A stretch of DNA of 64,000 nucleotides, from assembly GCA_950295325.1 (NCBI GenBank), contig OX485803.1:69145554-69209553 (forward strand). The letters are read 5' to 3'. The notes under the pieces were generated by a model. The model saw only the letters and a list, made by a program, of their open reading frames with translations. It was not told where the DNA came from and searched no databases. Position numbers and translations under genes: made by a program. Position 1 is the stretch's first letter; the number at the start of each line of letters is the position of its first letter. Origin of the DNA: Polytrichum commune. Lineage: Eukaryota > Streptophyta > Polytrichopsida > Polytrichales > Polytrichaceae. Positions 12,665-24,011 of the stretch are shown here, piece by piece.

Positions 12665-14752
12665 ATGGGTGTGGGGGAGTTCAAGATGGGGTTTGATGAT
12701 CTGGAGGCAGGCTTTGGGCCGAATAAATTGTTGTACCCTGGCATTGGTGCAGAGGAGAATGCGCTAAGATGGGGCTTTATCCGAAAAGTTTATGGGATCC
12801 TGAGTGTGCAACTAGTTTTGACAACCATTGTGGCTGGGTTTGTTGTCATGTATGAGCCAATAAAAGAGTTTTTCCTGCAGACACCAGGCTTGGTTCTTTT
12901 CCTTGCATTTGTGCCTCTCATCAGTAAGCTCCTTTACTTAAACCTGCTCTGGTCTTCTATGTCTCAATATTGTGTTCTCTGTTAATTTTGCAGAATGTGA
13001 CTCTCTTAACACGTTATGTACAAGGCTATTGCCTTGCCAGGCCACTGGAGCGGCTCTTTTCTCATTTCCCACTCTATCTCTTTGATATCCTCTAAACATA
13101 TGGATTCGGAAATGCTGATGTTGCACTAGGAAATGTATAATATAACCAAATGAATGGATAGTATGAAAACCTATAAGGTTGCGAACTTTTTATAAGCTAT
13201 TGGACAAGGGGATCTATGAGCTAAAATATCCTTCAAGATCATTCATTTTTTGAAGTTTAAGGATCTCGGTTTTTCTTAAATCCATACTTCCAAGATAGAA
13301 TCTGTGAATTCTTGAGTGAAATCTCAAGTGGAAGTAAAGATAGTCTGTCCTGGTATCTCGTTTGTTAGGGCATTTCTCTTCTTTTCCTTAAAAAAAAAAT
13401 CAACAATGTATTGATCTCATCTTCTGGAGAGTATATACTGTTAATGTTTTGATTTTGCTCAGAGAAACGATTCTTTGTACATATGCATAATGTATACTCA
13501 CTTGTGACAGAAGTGTCTATTATTGCAAATGAACAATGAAGGAGCAATCAGTATGAAATGGAAGATGAAGGACATATATCTAGTTGTTCTGGTGCTCTGA
13601 TACTTGTATTCAATTTGAGACCATGTCATGACTCAAGGTATGGGGGCTTGCTAAGTCTTACTTTGTATGCTTTTGCAGTCATGTGCCCACTGTATGCATA
13701 CCATCAGAGCCACCCCTTGAACCTCATCTTACTTGGACTCTTCACGGTGACAATCAGCCTCTCAGTTGGAATCTCGTGCTCCTTAGCGCCAAGTAAGGAA
13801 CCACTCTCTCATGGTTGACTCTATGCTTACTAGAATGTACGTGCAGACTAATATCATTACCTCTGCTTTGAAGAAAGTTGAGAAGCATGAGTGAATATTG
13901 TACTTGATGGTCTCATAATTTCAAAAATTTCCCATTTCTGCAGCTCAGATGTGATGTACTATTCTGGTTTGCTGGGGCATTTTGCTCTGGCAGTCACGTG
14001 AGGACTGTCACATGATGTGAACAGCTATGTGCTACGTCCAGTTTAAAGATATAAAATTACATCAAAGGGACGGATTGAACACTTCAATTTTGCTCAAGAA
14101 GTTTACTTTGGCTTCTTTGTTTGACAGAGGAGATTGTTCTGGAGGCTCTGATTTTGACAGCCATTGTGGTGGTGTCTTTGACGGCCTATACCTACTGGGC
14201 TGCCAAGAAGGGACATGATTTCCACTTCCTTGGACCTATCCTTTTCACCAGTCTAATGGTTCTCATTCTCTTTGGTTTACTTCAGGTAACAACCTCCTTG
14301 TAATATCCTGCTAGAGATAGAATCTGAGTGTGGAATTAACTGCTAATGTTCAATCAAATCATCTCTTTAGCTATCTTAGAATACACACTTTTCTGGCATT
14401 TAGAGCTCCTTGTGAATCTTTACGCTCAGATGCCACAAGTGGATTCTGTTCAATGCTCAATCTGGCTGCCTTGTGAGTTAATGTTAGTTAATCTCTGAAG
14501 TCACTTTGATGAATTGCAAATGCTTTGGTTGTTGTGCAGATGTTCTTTCCTCTGGGTCCCATCTCTCAAACCATATATGGTGGACTATCTGCTCTCATCT
14601 TCAGTGCGTACATTGTTTACGACACTGACCAGTTAATCAAGCGATACACATATGATCAGTTCATCTGGGCATCAGTGGCATTATATTTGGATATCATCAA
14701 CCTTTTCATCTCTGTGTTGCATATCCTTCAGAGTGCTCGATCAAGCAACTAA
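12665..14752 (+). CDS. LFG: LIFEGUARD/BI-1-family (TMBIM) multi-pass membrane protein, 4 coding exons
   Basis: Members of this family are seven-helix proteins of the ER, Golgi or tonoplast linked to calcium leak, cell-death suppression and susceptibility to biotrophs in plants. Coding exons are 12665-12923, 13679-13792, 14128-14285 and 14540-14752; phases agree and give 744 bp, 247 aa, the normal plant LIFEGUARD length. The N-terminus is hydrophilic (DDLEAGFGPNKLLYPGI), followed by the family start of helix 1 (LRWGFIRKVYGILSVQLVLT), then CPLYAYHQSHPLN, KEIVLEALILTAIVV, FHFLGPILF, and the C-terminal signature YIVYDTDQLIKRYTYDQFIW, with LYLDIINLFISVLHIL last. The ATG at 12665 lies about 36 bp after the leader acceptor. 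The gene is divergent to NAGLU. Nothing looks broken. The paralog number (LFG1-5) cannot be told. Confidence 0.95.
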
Positions 14753-15111
14753 GTTTTTCCTTGGGAGCAATGTAGTAATGACTTTGGGATGCCGATCTGC
14801 TTGTTCTATCACACGATATGTGGGATGATTAGTAGTACACATCCAATAAACATTGTCTCAGATTGGAGATCGGCTTGTTCTCAGTTATTTACTGCCATTT
14901 ATGCCATTCAGATATCCCATGCCCTACTGGTTTTGAGTGCAAGTAGTTCATTTATCGGGAGGTTTTCATAATCGACAGTAGTGTTCAAGGTAAGGGTATT
15001 CAATTTCAAGGGTTTATTGGAAATTTGTTGGATACTGTTTGAAGTCAGGATTAGAATGAAGCACTTGAAGACAGAGTATGAGCACTTGTCGATTGTTTGT
15101 TCAGTGCATTA

Positions 15112-15117
15112 AATAAA
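15112..15117 (+). terminator. Poly(A) signal of the LIFEGUARD-like gene
   Basis: A perfect AATAAA lies about 360 bp after the stop codon at 14752, in T-rich sequence. The F-box 3'-end fragment starts about 80 bp further on, so the transcript probably ends between them. Confidence 0.5.
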
Positions 15118-15197
15118 CATTTGTCACATTGTGTTTGTGTAAACCTGTTTTAGCTTTTTGCAGTGCTCTTTTTATTTCATTTCTGGTTAGAGAACGC

Positions 15198-15388
15198 ATG
15201 AGTAGTTGCAAGGGAGGGGTTGAGTTGTTTCAAAGCCTTAACCCATTGTTGTTCACATTTGCACCTGATTTTCAAACAAGAGTTGGAATTTAGACATCCC
15301 CAGTCCTAGTTTGTCGGAACGAGATAAACATTTGTAATCCTTAGGTAAGTGGGCCTAAAATGGACACTTTTAGCTCTGCTATACTAAC
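15198..15388 (+). pseudogene. 3'-end fragment of an F-box/kelch gene
   Basis: The reading frame from 15198 to 15291 encodes the last 31 residues of the F-box gene at 24.8 kb (ends SLNPLLFTFAP then VGI and TAG) with few changes. Homology runs on into its 3' flank (acatccccagt, then ggtaagtgggcctaaaatgg) to about 15388. Nothing of the F-box or kelch part is present upstream. It is a dispersed 3' remnant, oriented opposite to the parent-like gene. Confidence 0.85.
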
Positions 15389-15609
15389 TTCTGTCAAGAT
15401 ATTAGACACAAGTTTGGCACCCACTTCAAGGGCCAGATATGTAACTTTCCATACAATGTCTGTGACTTTGGTAGGAATGCAGCAAATTCAATCTACTTTT
15501 AGGTACTTGAAGTCTATCTTATTGTGACAATCATCATGTTGCCCAAAATCTGATGGAGACAAAGAATAACGTCCATAACTTTTTGGTGTTCGCTGTGAAA
15601 CTTCAAGGT

Positions 15610-15835
15610 CCCCAGCTACGAACAGGGAGATCTGACTGCCAGTTACAGATGGGCCGAATGAGTTTGAGAAATGACTGGTTCAAGTTCAAGACTTCAGTCA
15701 AATTGCTGATCGTTTTGGAGGAAGCTATAGCATATGCTTCACTATAATGAAGATAAACCGAAAGATTCCAACATGTAACTGGTTGCACTTGGAAACATGT
15801 GGAATTTGACCAGTTTTGCCCAAAATCTCCTGGAC
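15610..15835 (+). mobile_element. MITE of family X (copy X1), diverged
   Basis: This copy shares the family body: gagtttgagaaatgac, aagttcaagac, accgaaagat, caacatgtaac and a right end close to cccaaaatctcc. It is the most diverged of the copies in the window and lacks a clear target-site duplication. Confidence 0.6.
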
Positions 15836-16085
15836 ATTCATCCCCATGCCACTTATTTGGACCACCCACACAGGAATTGCTTGACAGTCCATTGACTTAC
15901 TTTTGAGTTCTCATATGTACTTACTACTATGCTTCCTCCCTTTCCCAAATCTTCAATAACAATAAGATATTAAACCAGGCTAGAGGCATGAGTTTATTTA
16001 GATAGGGCCACTTATTGATACAATTGTCCCATTGGAATCGGTCAGGATTTGCAATGCCTAAGTAAGCTCATCTGGTAACTAAATG

Positions 16086-16459
16086 CTACACTACATATGA
16101 AATTTAGTGTCATATGGCATTCAATATCACTATGGTAACTTTTCAGATGACACTTCTTATGGATAAGTGAACAAATATTGTCATGGATGACGGATGAAGC
16201 CATCCATCGGCCAAAACCCTACCTACTTGTGCCAGCAACTTGTGATGAAATATTGTCATGGATGATTGAAATTTGGATGAAACTTGGTAAGTGACAGCAA
16301 TTGCAACACTGTAAATCTATAATCCCCCCGTAATTTTTACAAGGAATGACGAATTACGTTGGGTTAACATTTAGTATTGGTGACACTATATTGCGGTTTA
16401 CGATTAGTACTGAGCAAGACAACTAGGATTGGTAACACTACATATTGTATTTAGTGTAG
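16086..16459 (+). mobile_element. MITE of family M (copy M1)
   Basis: The element is about 374 bp and bounded by ctacactac on the left and tatttagtgtag on the right. Its sequence matches the reverse complement of the copy at 41.35 kb and is repeated in inverted orientation at 17.82-18.14 kb. No transposase is present. Confidence 0.65.
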
Positions 16460-16954
16460 TTTGTTGGGTGGGTGGCATGTGAATTGCTTTAGAGGGTGGG
16501 TTGCAAGTTGGCATGTAGGCCCTCCTTGTCCCCAATTTGCTAATCTCAATCAAATCAATAAACAATACATCATTGCGATGAACTTAGGATTCTACTTTCT
16601 AGGGCTATTGTCAAGCGAGGTGTGAAGATGGCATAATTTGTCTCAAAATCTTCCTTTTGTAAATGGGGAAATGAATGGAAGTGTTCATTTGATGATCATG
16701 TATTCTAAACCAACTCATCTTAGCATTGAGGCAACTAAATCTTAAAAATAAGCTAACGGTTTTACTTAAATACGAATTAGGAGGTCTAGGGAGTTTCACC
16801 CATATATGAAAATCAAGCTCTAACACAAGACACTCTACAAGCTTTTGCCAAGCTTATAATAGTCCCTCAAAGAGCCACCAAACTCCTAGTTTAGTCGCTC
16901 TTTGAGAGACTTTGCAAATAAATCAAATGTCATCTAAATTCTTATCCGATATTA

Positions 16955-17560
16955 ATGAGGAACCACATAGAAACCTATTTTGGCTCTATATGTACACACC
17001 CCAACCCTGATTGTCCACTTTGCCACAACAATAAGGACACGTGGCCCCATGTATATCCATGTGCAACAACAAAATCCTCAAAGGTCTTTGAATTGCAAAA
17101 CACAATGTTGTCGTACGTCACATTACAAACCTCCTCAAAGCATGTACTTTCACATGACACCTTACACAGACAAGGCCAACACAAAGAAGAGGAACTCCGC
17201 TCTCCAAAGGAGGGTGGAGTGAATAGAGTGTATGTTTGTAGAACATCCTTGGGTGGCCCTTTTTGGTGCAGCTACCAACTTTTGGGTTCAGCTCCAACAC
17301 ACAAAACAACTGGCCCCAAGACAACACCATGCCATCATGGATCCTACAGTGTATGTGCAACACCACACAATGCTCATGCATGGCAAAACTACAACCAAAC
17401 ACAACATTCGCAAAAAGGTGCCTAAATGGAATAACTGGGACCCAAAAACCATCGTCCGACCTTACAATTCAAATATTGTAATTGATTTCACATTCACCCA
17501 TGATAGATAGACCGACAAGGCCATCAAATTCAAAAAGATAACGTGACCCCCAATAGAAGC
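16955..17560 (+). pseudogene. Remnant of a reverse-transcriptase C-terminal region with CPLC zinc knuckle
   Basis: A frame of 156 codons from 16955 carries CPLCHNNKDTWPHVYPC, a CxxC...H...C knuckle as found after the reverse transcriptase in some plant and algal non-LTR proteins. After a frame change the next segment (about 17390-17510) gives PKTIVRPYNSNIVIDFTFTH, another conserved block of the same family, then stops. It is a decayed fragment with frameshifts, lying between inverted copies of MITE M. I infer the family from the knuckle spacing; a protein search is needed to name it. Confidence 0.5.
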
Positions 17561-17820
17561 CATCAAAAGATTATGGTTGGCAAGTCTAACAACTCGTAGT
17601 AATCACTACCGGCGTAAGAGGTGCAATTCACACTTGAAGCATCAAACAACTATAATTCCTTCATATCCCACCCCCCTCATTTGTTATGAAATTAATGAAA
17701 GATATCCACCAAAATGCAATCAAACACCTCACCGACCTTATCCTAAACAAACTGAAACTAAAGGGGAAACAAGGACCCTCACTACCTCTTCATAGAAACA
17801 CCTTACCTACTACCTAACAT

Positions 17821-18135
17821 TATTTGTCATTCCTTGTAAATTTGTTAAGGGATTATAGATTTACAGTGGTGTAATTACTATTACTTACTAAGTGATTTTT
17901 CATCCAAGCATCAATCATCCACGACAACATCTCATCATAAATTTGTTAGAATGCAGTTTATACCAAAAAAAATAAAAAATCTTTTAGTAACTGACATTCG
18001 GTGAACTGAAAGTAAGTTGGGATGACAATATTTGTAAGTTTTTTCATAGAAAGTGCCACTAAAAAGTTACCATAGTGACATAAAATAGCATATGACACTA
18101 ATATAAAAATGTCTAGTGTATTAAGGTAACTTTAC
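17821..18135 (-). mobile_element. MITE of family M (copy M2), inverted relative to M1
   Basis: The reverse complement of this stretch aligns with 16070-16360 over about 300 bp. Shared blocks include gtgtcatatg, tcactatggtaac, aaatattgtcat, gatgattga and ctgtaaatctataatcc. It lacks the far end present in M1. Confidence 0.65.
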
Positions 18136-18622
18136 CATAAAGACCACCTACCACAAGTTAAGCAATAAAATCCTACCATGTAATAAGGGGACTCTTGAAC
18201 ATGGACAGAAGGAACTATTGCATAAAAGTGTATATCTCATCCATCCAACATAAAATCTTGACCTCCTATAAGTTTATGGCCGGTTCATCTCAAACGACTT
18301 GGACTAGACTAATTCAGGGTCTTGAAAACTTATTTTAGTGTCAAGTCAACTAAAATAATAATAACCTCTGGGATGCATACTATTTCAAGGCATTTGCGTC
18401 AGATGAATGAGAGGTACACTTGAATGCGATGATTCCCTCTCTATCTTTTGAGCATGATAAGGCAACATGCTCACTTTCATGTCGGTGCAACACCGGTGTT
18501 TGATTTTTGCCATCAAAATTGAGCCTAACAATTGAAGATTGTTCCACTATGTGTTCCAATTCATATTTTGCGATCACCTAATACGTGCAAGTGTGAACAC
18601 GGGCTGTTTCCTCTCAGGAGGC

Positions 18623-18686
18623 TTTTAGGGTTTCGGAAATGGCGGTGAATTTTGCTGCTAGGGTTTCAGGCTCTTCCCTTTATAAA
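18623..18686 (+). promoter_or_regulatory. Promoter-like cluster: two telo-box motifs and a TATA box
   Basis: TTTTAGGGTTT (18623-18633) and TAGGGTTT (18659-18666) are reverse-complement telo-boxes. They are followed by TTTATAAA at 18679-18686. In plants this combination is typical of ribosomal-protein, snoRNA and other translation genes. No long ORF follows, which fits a non-coding transcript or a lost gene. Confidence 0.45.
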
Positions 18687-18838
18687 CCATAGAAACTCTT
18701 CTAGTTCCTCAGTGCCTGTGTTCTCCTGTGTGCAACGGATCTAGCTAGCTTTGGTGGTAATGTCCTTTTTGTTGTGATGTGGTCGTGATTGGAAGGTGTG
18801 TTTGCTGTGATATGAGTTATTGTCTTCTTGGGTTCTTG

Positions 18839-18914
18839 ATCCGCTTGATGAGAACTATTTTATATCCTGAGGTGGAGACACCGTGGAGGTATATAATGAA
18901 CTTCTCTGACGGGT
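18839..18914 (+). ncRNA. Candidate C/D box snoRNA 1
   Basis: Box C-like TGATGA is at 18846-18851, box D' CTGA at 18867-18870 and box D CTGA at 18906-18909. A terminal stem of ATCCG (18839-18843) against CGGGT (18910-18914) includes one G-T pair. The 76-nt length is normal for the class. I could not match the guide regions to rRNA by eye, so this is only a structural candidate. Confidence 0.3.
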
Positions 18915-19164
18915 TATCTTCTGAGGGTTGCGAAATGGAGTATCTGTTTCTTTGCAAAGTTCCATCCAATGGCGCGGTTTCATCACCCATGTGGCCATCC
19001 TTTGCACAAACTTTTAGATAGCCTTTTGTGCGAACAAGCTTCTTATAAGACTTATCTTGTACCGCTTCCGATTGCTGCATGTGCTTGTTGCATGGGCTCT
19101 TCACTATCAGGCCGAGAAACACTTCTTTTCTGTGTCTTGTTCTTGTTTTCGGACTGCGAACATG

Positions 19165-19234
19165 ATTCCCGATGATGACAATACCATGCTAATCCTGATT
19201 TTATGATTACTACAAGATATCCGATTGAGGGAAT
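19165..19234 (+). ncRNA. Candidate C/D box snoRNA 2
   Basis: A perfect 6-bp terminal stem (ATTCCC 19165-19170 with GGGAAT 19229-19234) encloses box C ATGATGA (19172-19178), D' CTGA (19195-19198) and a C'-like ATGATTA. The D box reads TTGA (19225-19228) rather than CTGA, which weakens the call. It is about 250 bp downstream of the first candidate on the same strand, behind the same telo-box promoter. Confidence 0.3.
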
Positions 19235-19894
19235 TAATGTCGGTGCTTTGTTTGTTAGGTTGGAACAAGTCCCCTCTGTTTCCTTCGTCTCACCTTCAAT
19301 GTTGAAGGTGGCTAAACCGAAGTTTGTCTGAGCTTACGCTCTTGGTTTCATGTTCTTTGCGAGGTAAGTTTCTGTATACGTGACAGTCAACGTAGTGGCA
19401 GTTTAGGTAAGATGATTACGTTTGGTTTGTGGGGTGTTTGTTGTTTATGGGAATATATTAGGAACTTGTTTCTGCGATGCCCGTAGAAACGAAGCGCTGT
19501 TTCAAAATCTGTCCGCAGGAACGCAACCTGAAGGTATCCTACTCTTGTCTAAAGAGATAAAAATCTTGAACGCCAATCATGTATGGCGCAATGTATCACG
19601 ATGTTTGCGATGAAAGAACAAGGCTGCGTCTAACAGCTTGTTCCATTTTAGCAAACATTGCTCTTTTGCCTCTCTTTCGCCAGTGCAGCGCTAATTTGTC
19701 ATAACAACAATGCTTTGAATTCTGAAAACTTGATGTGTTCCTGAGCATGCTCATTTCTCTGGAGCGTGTCGATACATTGAGCAGCAGACGTCTCCATCAC
19801 TTTGCAGCTCAGAGGCGCTTAGCGAGTCAGAGCGTCTGCTCTGTCAGCGTCGGAGTTCATATTCTCGACAGCTTTAATTGGATATTAAATTTTC

Positions 19895-20590
19895 CTTCAG
19901 AAGTGAAGGCCAGTGAAAATTAGACCATGAAACACTTCCTCCCCTTAGGCCGGGGCAGAGGCTCTGGAAGGCCCACCATGACGCATGTCATATACCTTGC
20001 CCGTGCGCTCAACTATATTGGATATGCGTACCTTTCCTACTCCCAACCCTACGCATACATATGCTTGCTGTTTTGAAGCAAGCACTGGCCCCCAGCATTG
20101 TTACTCACCATATTCGTCCATCTGCCAACTCGATATGTCCAATCTGTGTGGTCCAGCTTGTCGACCCGGTGCTCCACAGTGTGGCCAGTCTCTCGTACTT
20201 GAGCGATCGAAGATCAATTGTCAGATCCTGGACATGGTAGAGAAACCTGACAACCACTTACCTTGCTGAACATTATATGTTAACAAGCCTTTGCCAGTGC
20301 CATCCTACAGAAACTTCACGCATTATAAATTTCCATCAACATAAACTTCCGTCTAAAATGCGATCAAGCCGTACTCAAACGCAGGAATTAGTTTCCTATT
20401 TTGATGTGAGCGAGTTCAACTCTTCTGTTACCCTCGACAGCTGTCCCTTGGCAGCCATGCCCAAGCTCCCAGCAGCAATTATTCTGTACGTTAGATTTGA
20501 GTTTACCAAAATGTGTTGAGCACAGTTCCGTGGAAAATTGAGAGACGAATTGCAATGCAGATCTTCTTATTGTTTTGTGTACCCTTAAAC
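19895..20590 (-). pseudogene. Broken F-box/kelch gene copy
   Basis: On the minus strand this aligns with the second half of the F-box gene at 33.2 kb: from the segment matching MTQTCRDLPLLNFPRN, through the IIAAGS...LSR and ELNSLTSK blocks, to the C-terminal tail and 3' flank. It has an in-frame TAG right after the SLTSK block, a deletion just before the EYQTGVC-equivalent block and further frame changes, and no F-box or N-terminal part. A short stretch matching 32.3 kb lies just downstream (19735-19775). It is a pseudogene of the local family. Confidence 0.85.
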
Positions 20591-21069
20591 CATAAAGGCT
20601 TAGTATATAGGATTCTCACTATAAAAGATGACCACTTTAATATATTTTCAAGAAAAATCATGGACATCACCTATTTTGAAACTTCAAACCCTAACCCAAT
20701 AATTTCTTTTCAAAATTTAGTAATTATGATTGGCATATGGCATTCCTTCCTATTTATAAATTGTAGTAATAAGAGCCGGCATCATGGGAGTGGAGCCAAA
20801 AAGTGATGCTAAAAAATACTTCTCCTAACACTTGCCAAAGAAAGCTATAATAATAATAGTCGCCATCATGAGATGTGTATCCAAAAAGTGATGCTTAAAA
20901 TAGTTGTCCTCACACATGGCAAAGAAAGCTAGAGTATTCCGCCTAGTCCACCTCTTAACCATGATTAAGTCCACTTGGGTTGGGGAGTAGTTGAGAATTG
21001 GATGGCGCCATCCACTGCAATCATCCGGAAAGGTACCAGTGTACTTGTTGGTTCACCCTCCCCTAAGAA

Positions 21070-21458
21070 CTACACTAAATAGGTAAATTAGTGTTAGAGC
21101 CAATAGTTACCCAAAACACTAAATGTCACTCGAAAGTACAATTAGTGTTACAACTTCCTTTGTCTTTATTTTGCATTGTCAAAGTTGAGTTCCATTAAGT
21201 TTAAATTTTGTAATATCAAATTCCTAGCATATTACATTTTCTATGAGGCTCACATATTCTACCTCCAATTCTTCATTTGAAGATCTACAAAAAATGTCAT
21301 CTAACACTAAATGCGCTTTTGTAAATATTCAAAGTTACTAATTGGTACAAATAGTGTTAGAGTTGACATTTAGTGTTCTAACACTATGAAGACAATTGAC
21401 ATTTAGCGTTTTCGTCGACTATTAGTGTTTCCAACACTAATCTACCTATTTAGTGTAG
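21070..21458. mobile_element. MITE with CTACACTAAATAGG terminal inverted repeats
   Basis: The element is about 389 bp. Left end ctacactaaataggtaaatt and right end aatctacctatttagtgtag are inverted repeats with one mismatch. The interior has many AACACTAA/TTAGTGTT half-sites near both ends. No duplication of flanking bases is evident. Confidence 0.65.
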
Positions 21459-21482
21459 CACCAAAAAGACAAAGGGGAGTTA

Positions 21483-23561
21483 GGGCATCGCCACCCATTC
21501 CCCCCAACGCCAACGGGGGGAGGGTCTGGATAGCGTGGGCCGGCCACTGTGCCGGGGCAGCTCCCGTGCTCTTTGCCAACGGGCCCGGGCAACCGCACAC
21601 GTGGCGGACTGCGGAGGGGGGTCACTGACAAGGCCCCCTTCCTTGTGCTTTCCACCATCCTCCACCCCCTTCCCTACACCTTCCTCTCCGCCCCTTCTAA
21701 TGTCACATTGTTTTAGTGATGTTAAATGTCCAACACCAATTCCCATGAGTTTGTCATGGATTTTTCCCATTCCTAACAAAACCTGAGTGTCGAAAATCTG
21801 GGAACCTTGGCTAGCCATAAATTTCAAACATCTTTAGCATATTTTTAGGCCTCGAGATATGAGAGTCGTGCAACATTTTATAATGTTGTGACTAATGTGA
21901 CTAATACCTCGGCAGGGTATTAGACACATTAGTCACATCATTATACAATCGTCTCTAATCTTATTGTATTGTATATGAATTTGCATGTGAAACATTCCTA
22001 TCATTACCATGACCAAAACCAACACACTCCAACATGTACTAGACCATTTTAACGATTTCTCCATTTGAAATTGAATTTAAAGCGAATAAAAATCAAAAAA
22101 TCAAAACAATATGTCACAATATCAAATGACCATAAAAACTTCCAAAATCCAAACTTCCTTGATGTAGCAACTATACAAAAAATTATCACAAACCTAGGCC
22201 TCGAGATATGAGAGTTGTGCAAGATTTTATAATGTTGTGACTAATGTGTCTAATACCTCAGCAGGGTATTAGACACATTAGTCACATCATTATACAATCG
22301 TCTCTAATCTTATTGTATTGTATATGAATTTGCATGTGAAACATTCCTATCATTACCATGACCAAAACCAACACACTCCAACATGTACTAGACCATTTTA
22401 ACGATTTCTCCATTTGAAATTGAATTTAAAGCGAATAAAAATCAAAAAATCAAAACAATATGTCACAATATCAAATGACCCTAAAAACTTCCAAAATCCA
22501 AACTTCCTTGATGTAGCAACTATACAAAAAATTATCACAAACTTAGGCCTTGAGGTATGAGAGTTGTGCAAGATTTTATAATGTTGTGACTAATGTGTCT
22601 AATACCTCGGCAGGGTATTAGACACATTAGTCACATCATTATACAATCATCTCTAATCTTATTGTATTGTATATGAATTTGCATGTGAAACATTCCTATC
22701 ATTACCATGATAAAAACCAACACACTCCAACATGCACTAGACCATTTTAATGATTTCTCCATTTGAAATTGAATTTAAAGCGAATAAAAAATAAAAAATT
22801 CATTACAATATGTCACAATATCAAATGACCCTAAAAATTTGCACAATTGAACCTTCTCTAATGTGGCAACTATACCAAAAATTGTAACAAAGTTAAGCCT
22901 CACGGTGTGAGAGTTGTGCAAGATTTTATAACGTTGTGACTAATGTGACTAATACCTCGGTAGGGTATTGGTTACATTAGTCACATCATTATATAATATA
23001 ATATTATTTTATATAAAATTGCACGCAAAGCATTCTTATCTTGACAATGACAAAAACCAACACATACCTATAGGTGTTTGGCCGTTCTATTATTCTCTTA
23101 ATTTAATCTAAATTTGAGGTTATTTAAAAACTACCATGATAGCGTTCAATTATTTAGTAATTGAAATCATTTAAAATATTAAATTAAATAATTATGAGTT
23201 ACGTTATACTTAACATTTGTATATATGATGTTTTTACTTTATGTTCTTTTACTTTAATATATTGCTTTTATATTTAATATACATTTTTATTGGACCTTTT
23301 GTTGGCCCCCCTTCCAGTGATCCCATTCCACCACCTTGTTCCCTCTTACCAGCCATTGACAAAACCTCCAACAGTGTCAGACTGAAAAAGTCAAGTTTTG
23401 GAGGGTGGAAAAATTGCACACCAAGCTGCCGTCCAAGGCACCTGGGATGGCGTGACCGGTAGTGGGTTTAGGGTTGCCAGGACGGCGGTGGCGGCTGTAC
23501 CGGGACCCGCCCCGGCCACCTGCCGTTGGCGTGGCCGTTGGGGGGAACGGTGGAGATGGCC
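21483..23561. mobile_element. PIF/Harbinger-like non-autonomous element with TTA duplication
   Basis: TTA at 21480-21482 and 23562-23564 flanks a 2079-bp element. Its ends are GGGCATCGCCACC and, reverse-complemented, GGCCATCTCCACC, both continuing into cattccccccaacg or gttccccccaacgg. TWA duplications and GG(G)C-type termini are typical of PIF/Harbinger (Tourist). The GC-rich ends contrast with the AT-rich core, which contains a 349-bp tandem array. No transposase frame is seen. The GC-rich ORFs at the ends look incidental. Confidence 0.65.
21847..22990. repeat. Tandem array, 349-bp unit, with an internal palindrome
   Basis: Units start at 21847, 22196, 22545 and about 22895 (aggcctcgagatatgag and variants), so the period is 349, 349 and about 350 bp. 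The first three are nearly identical; the fourth decays after about 95 bp. Every unit contains a 22-bp inverted repeat with a 7-base loop: 22236-22257/22265-22286 and 22585-22606/22614-22635 are perfect, unit 1 has one mismatch, unit 4 several. Confidence 0.95.
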
Positions 23562-24011
23562 TTATACAAGCAAAGCTTCTCTCACTTTGCCTTTCACCTA
23601 CTACGTCTCCACAATGAAAAATGAGAAGCTCTTCATCTTGTGGATGCGGATAGAAATTGTGCACGAGGAGAACGGGAATGCTTGGTCCAGTTTCTCGAAA
23701 TAATATAGAAACGTTTCATACAATGTAGAAAAAATAACCTACATATTCATGGCAAGTGAGGAGTAAAAACTGCACATCATCGTTCTACAAGAAGTTGATC
23801 GAGTTTGAGAAATGTTGACACGTGGCGCTATGCGCGAGTGTGGTTTCACTTATTATTTGGTGGTTTGCATTAATGTCAAAAACCCATGATATAAGGGAGA
23901 GAAATGTGACAATAAGAAAGAGATTTGAACTGAAAACATTTGTTTATTAGAGGAGTGACATATGGAGGTTGATATTATGGAGTTTAGGGTGTATCTTGGC
24001 ATAAGTGATTA

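Noticed and set aside
18839-19234. Naming the snoRNA candidates from rRNA targets
   Set aside because: I could not find a convincing antisense match of 10 or more bases next to box D or D' by eye.
21425-21827. GC-rich overlapping frames of 70-115 codons
   Set aside because: They lie in the GC-rich end of a transposon, where stops are rare by composition.
21847-22990. CRISPR-like direct repeats
   Set aside because: The unit is 349 bp without spacers and the setting is a plant nuclear genome.
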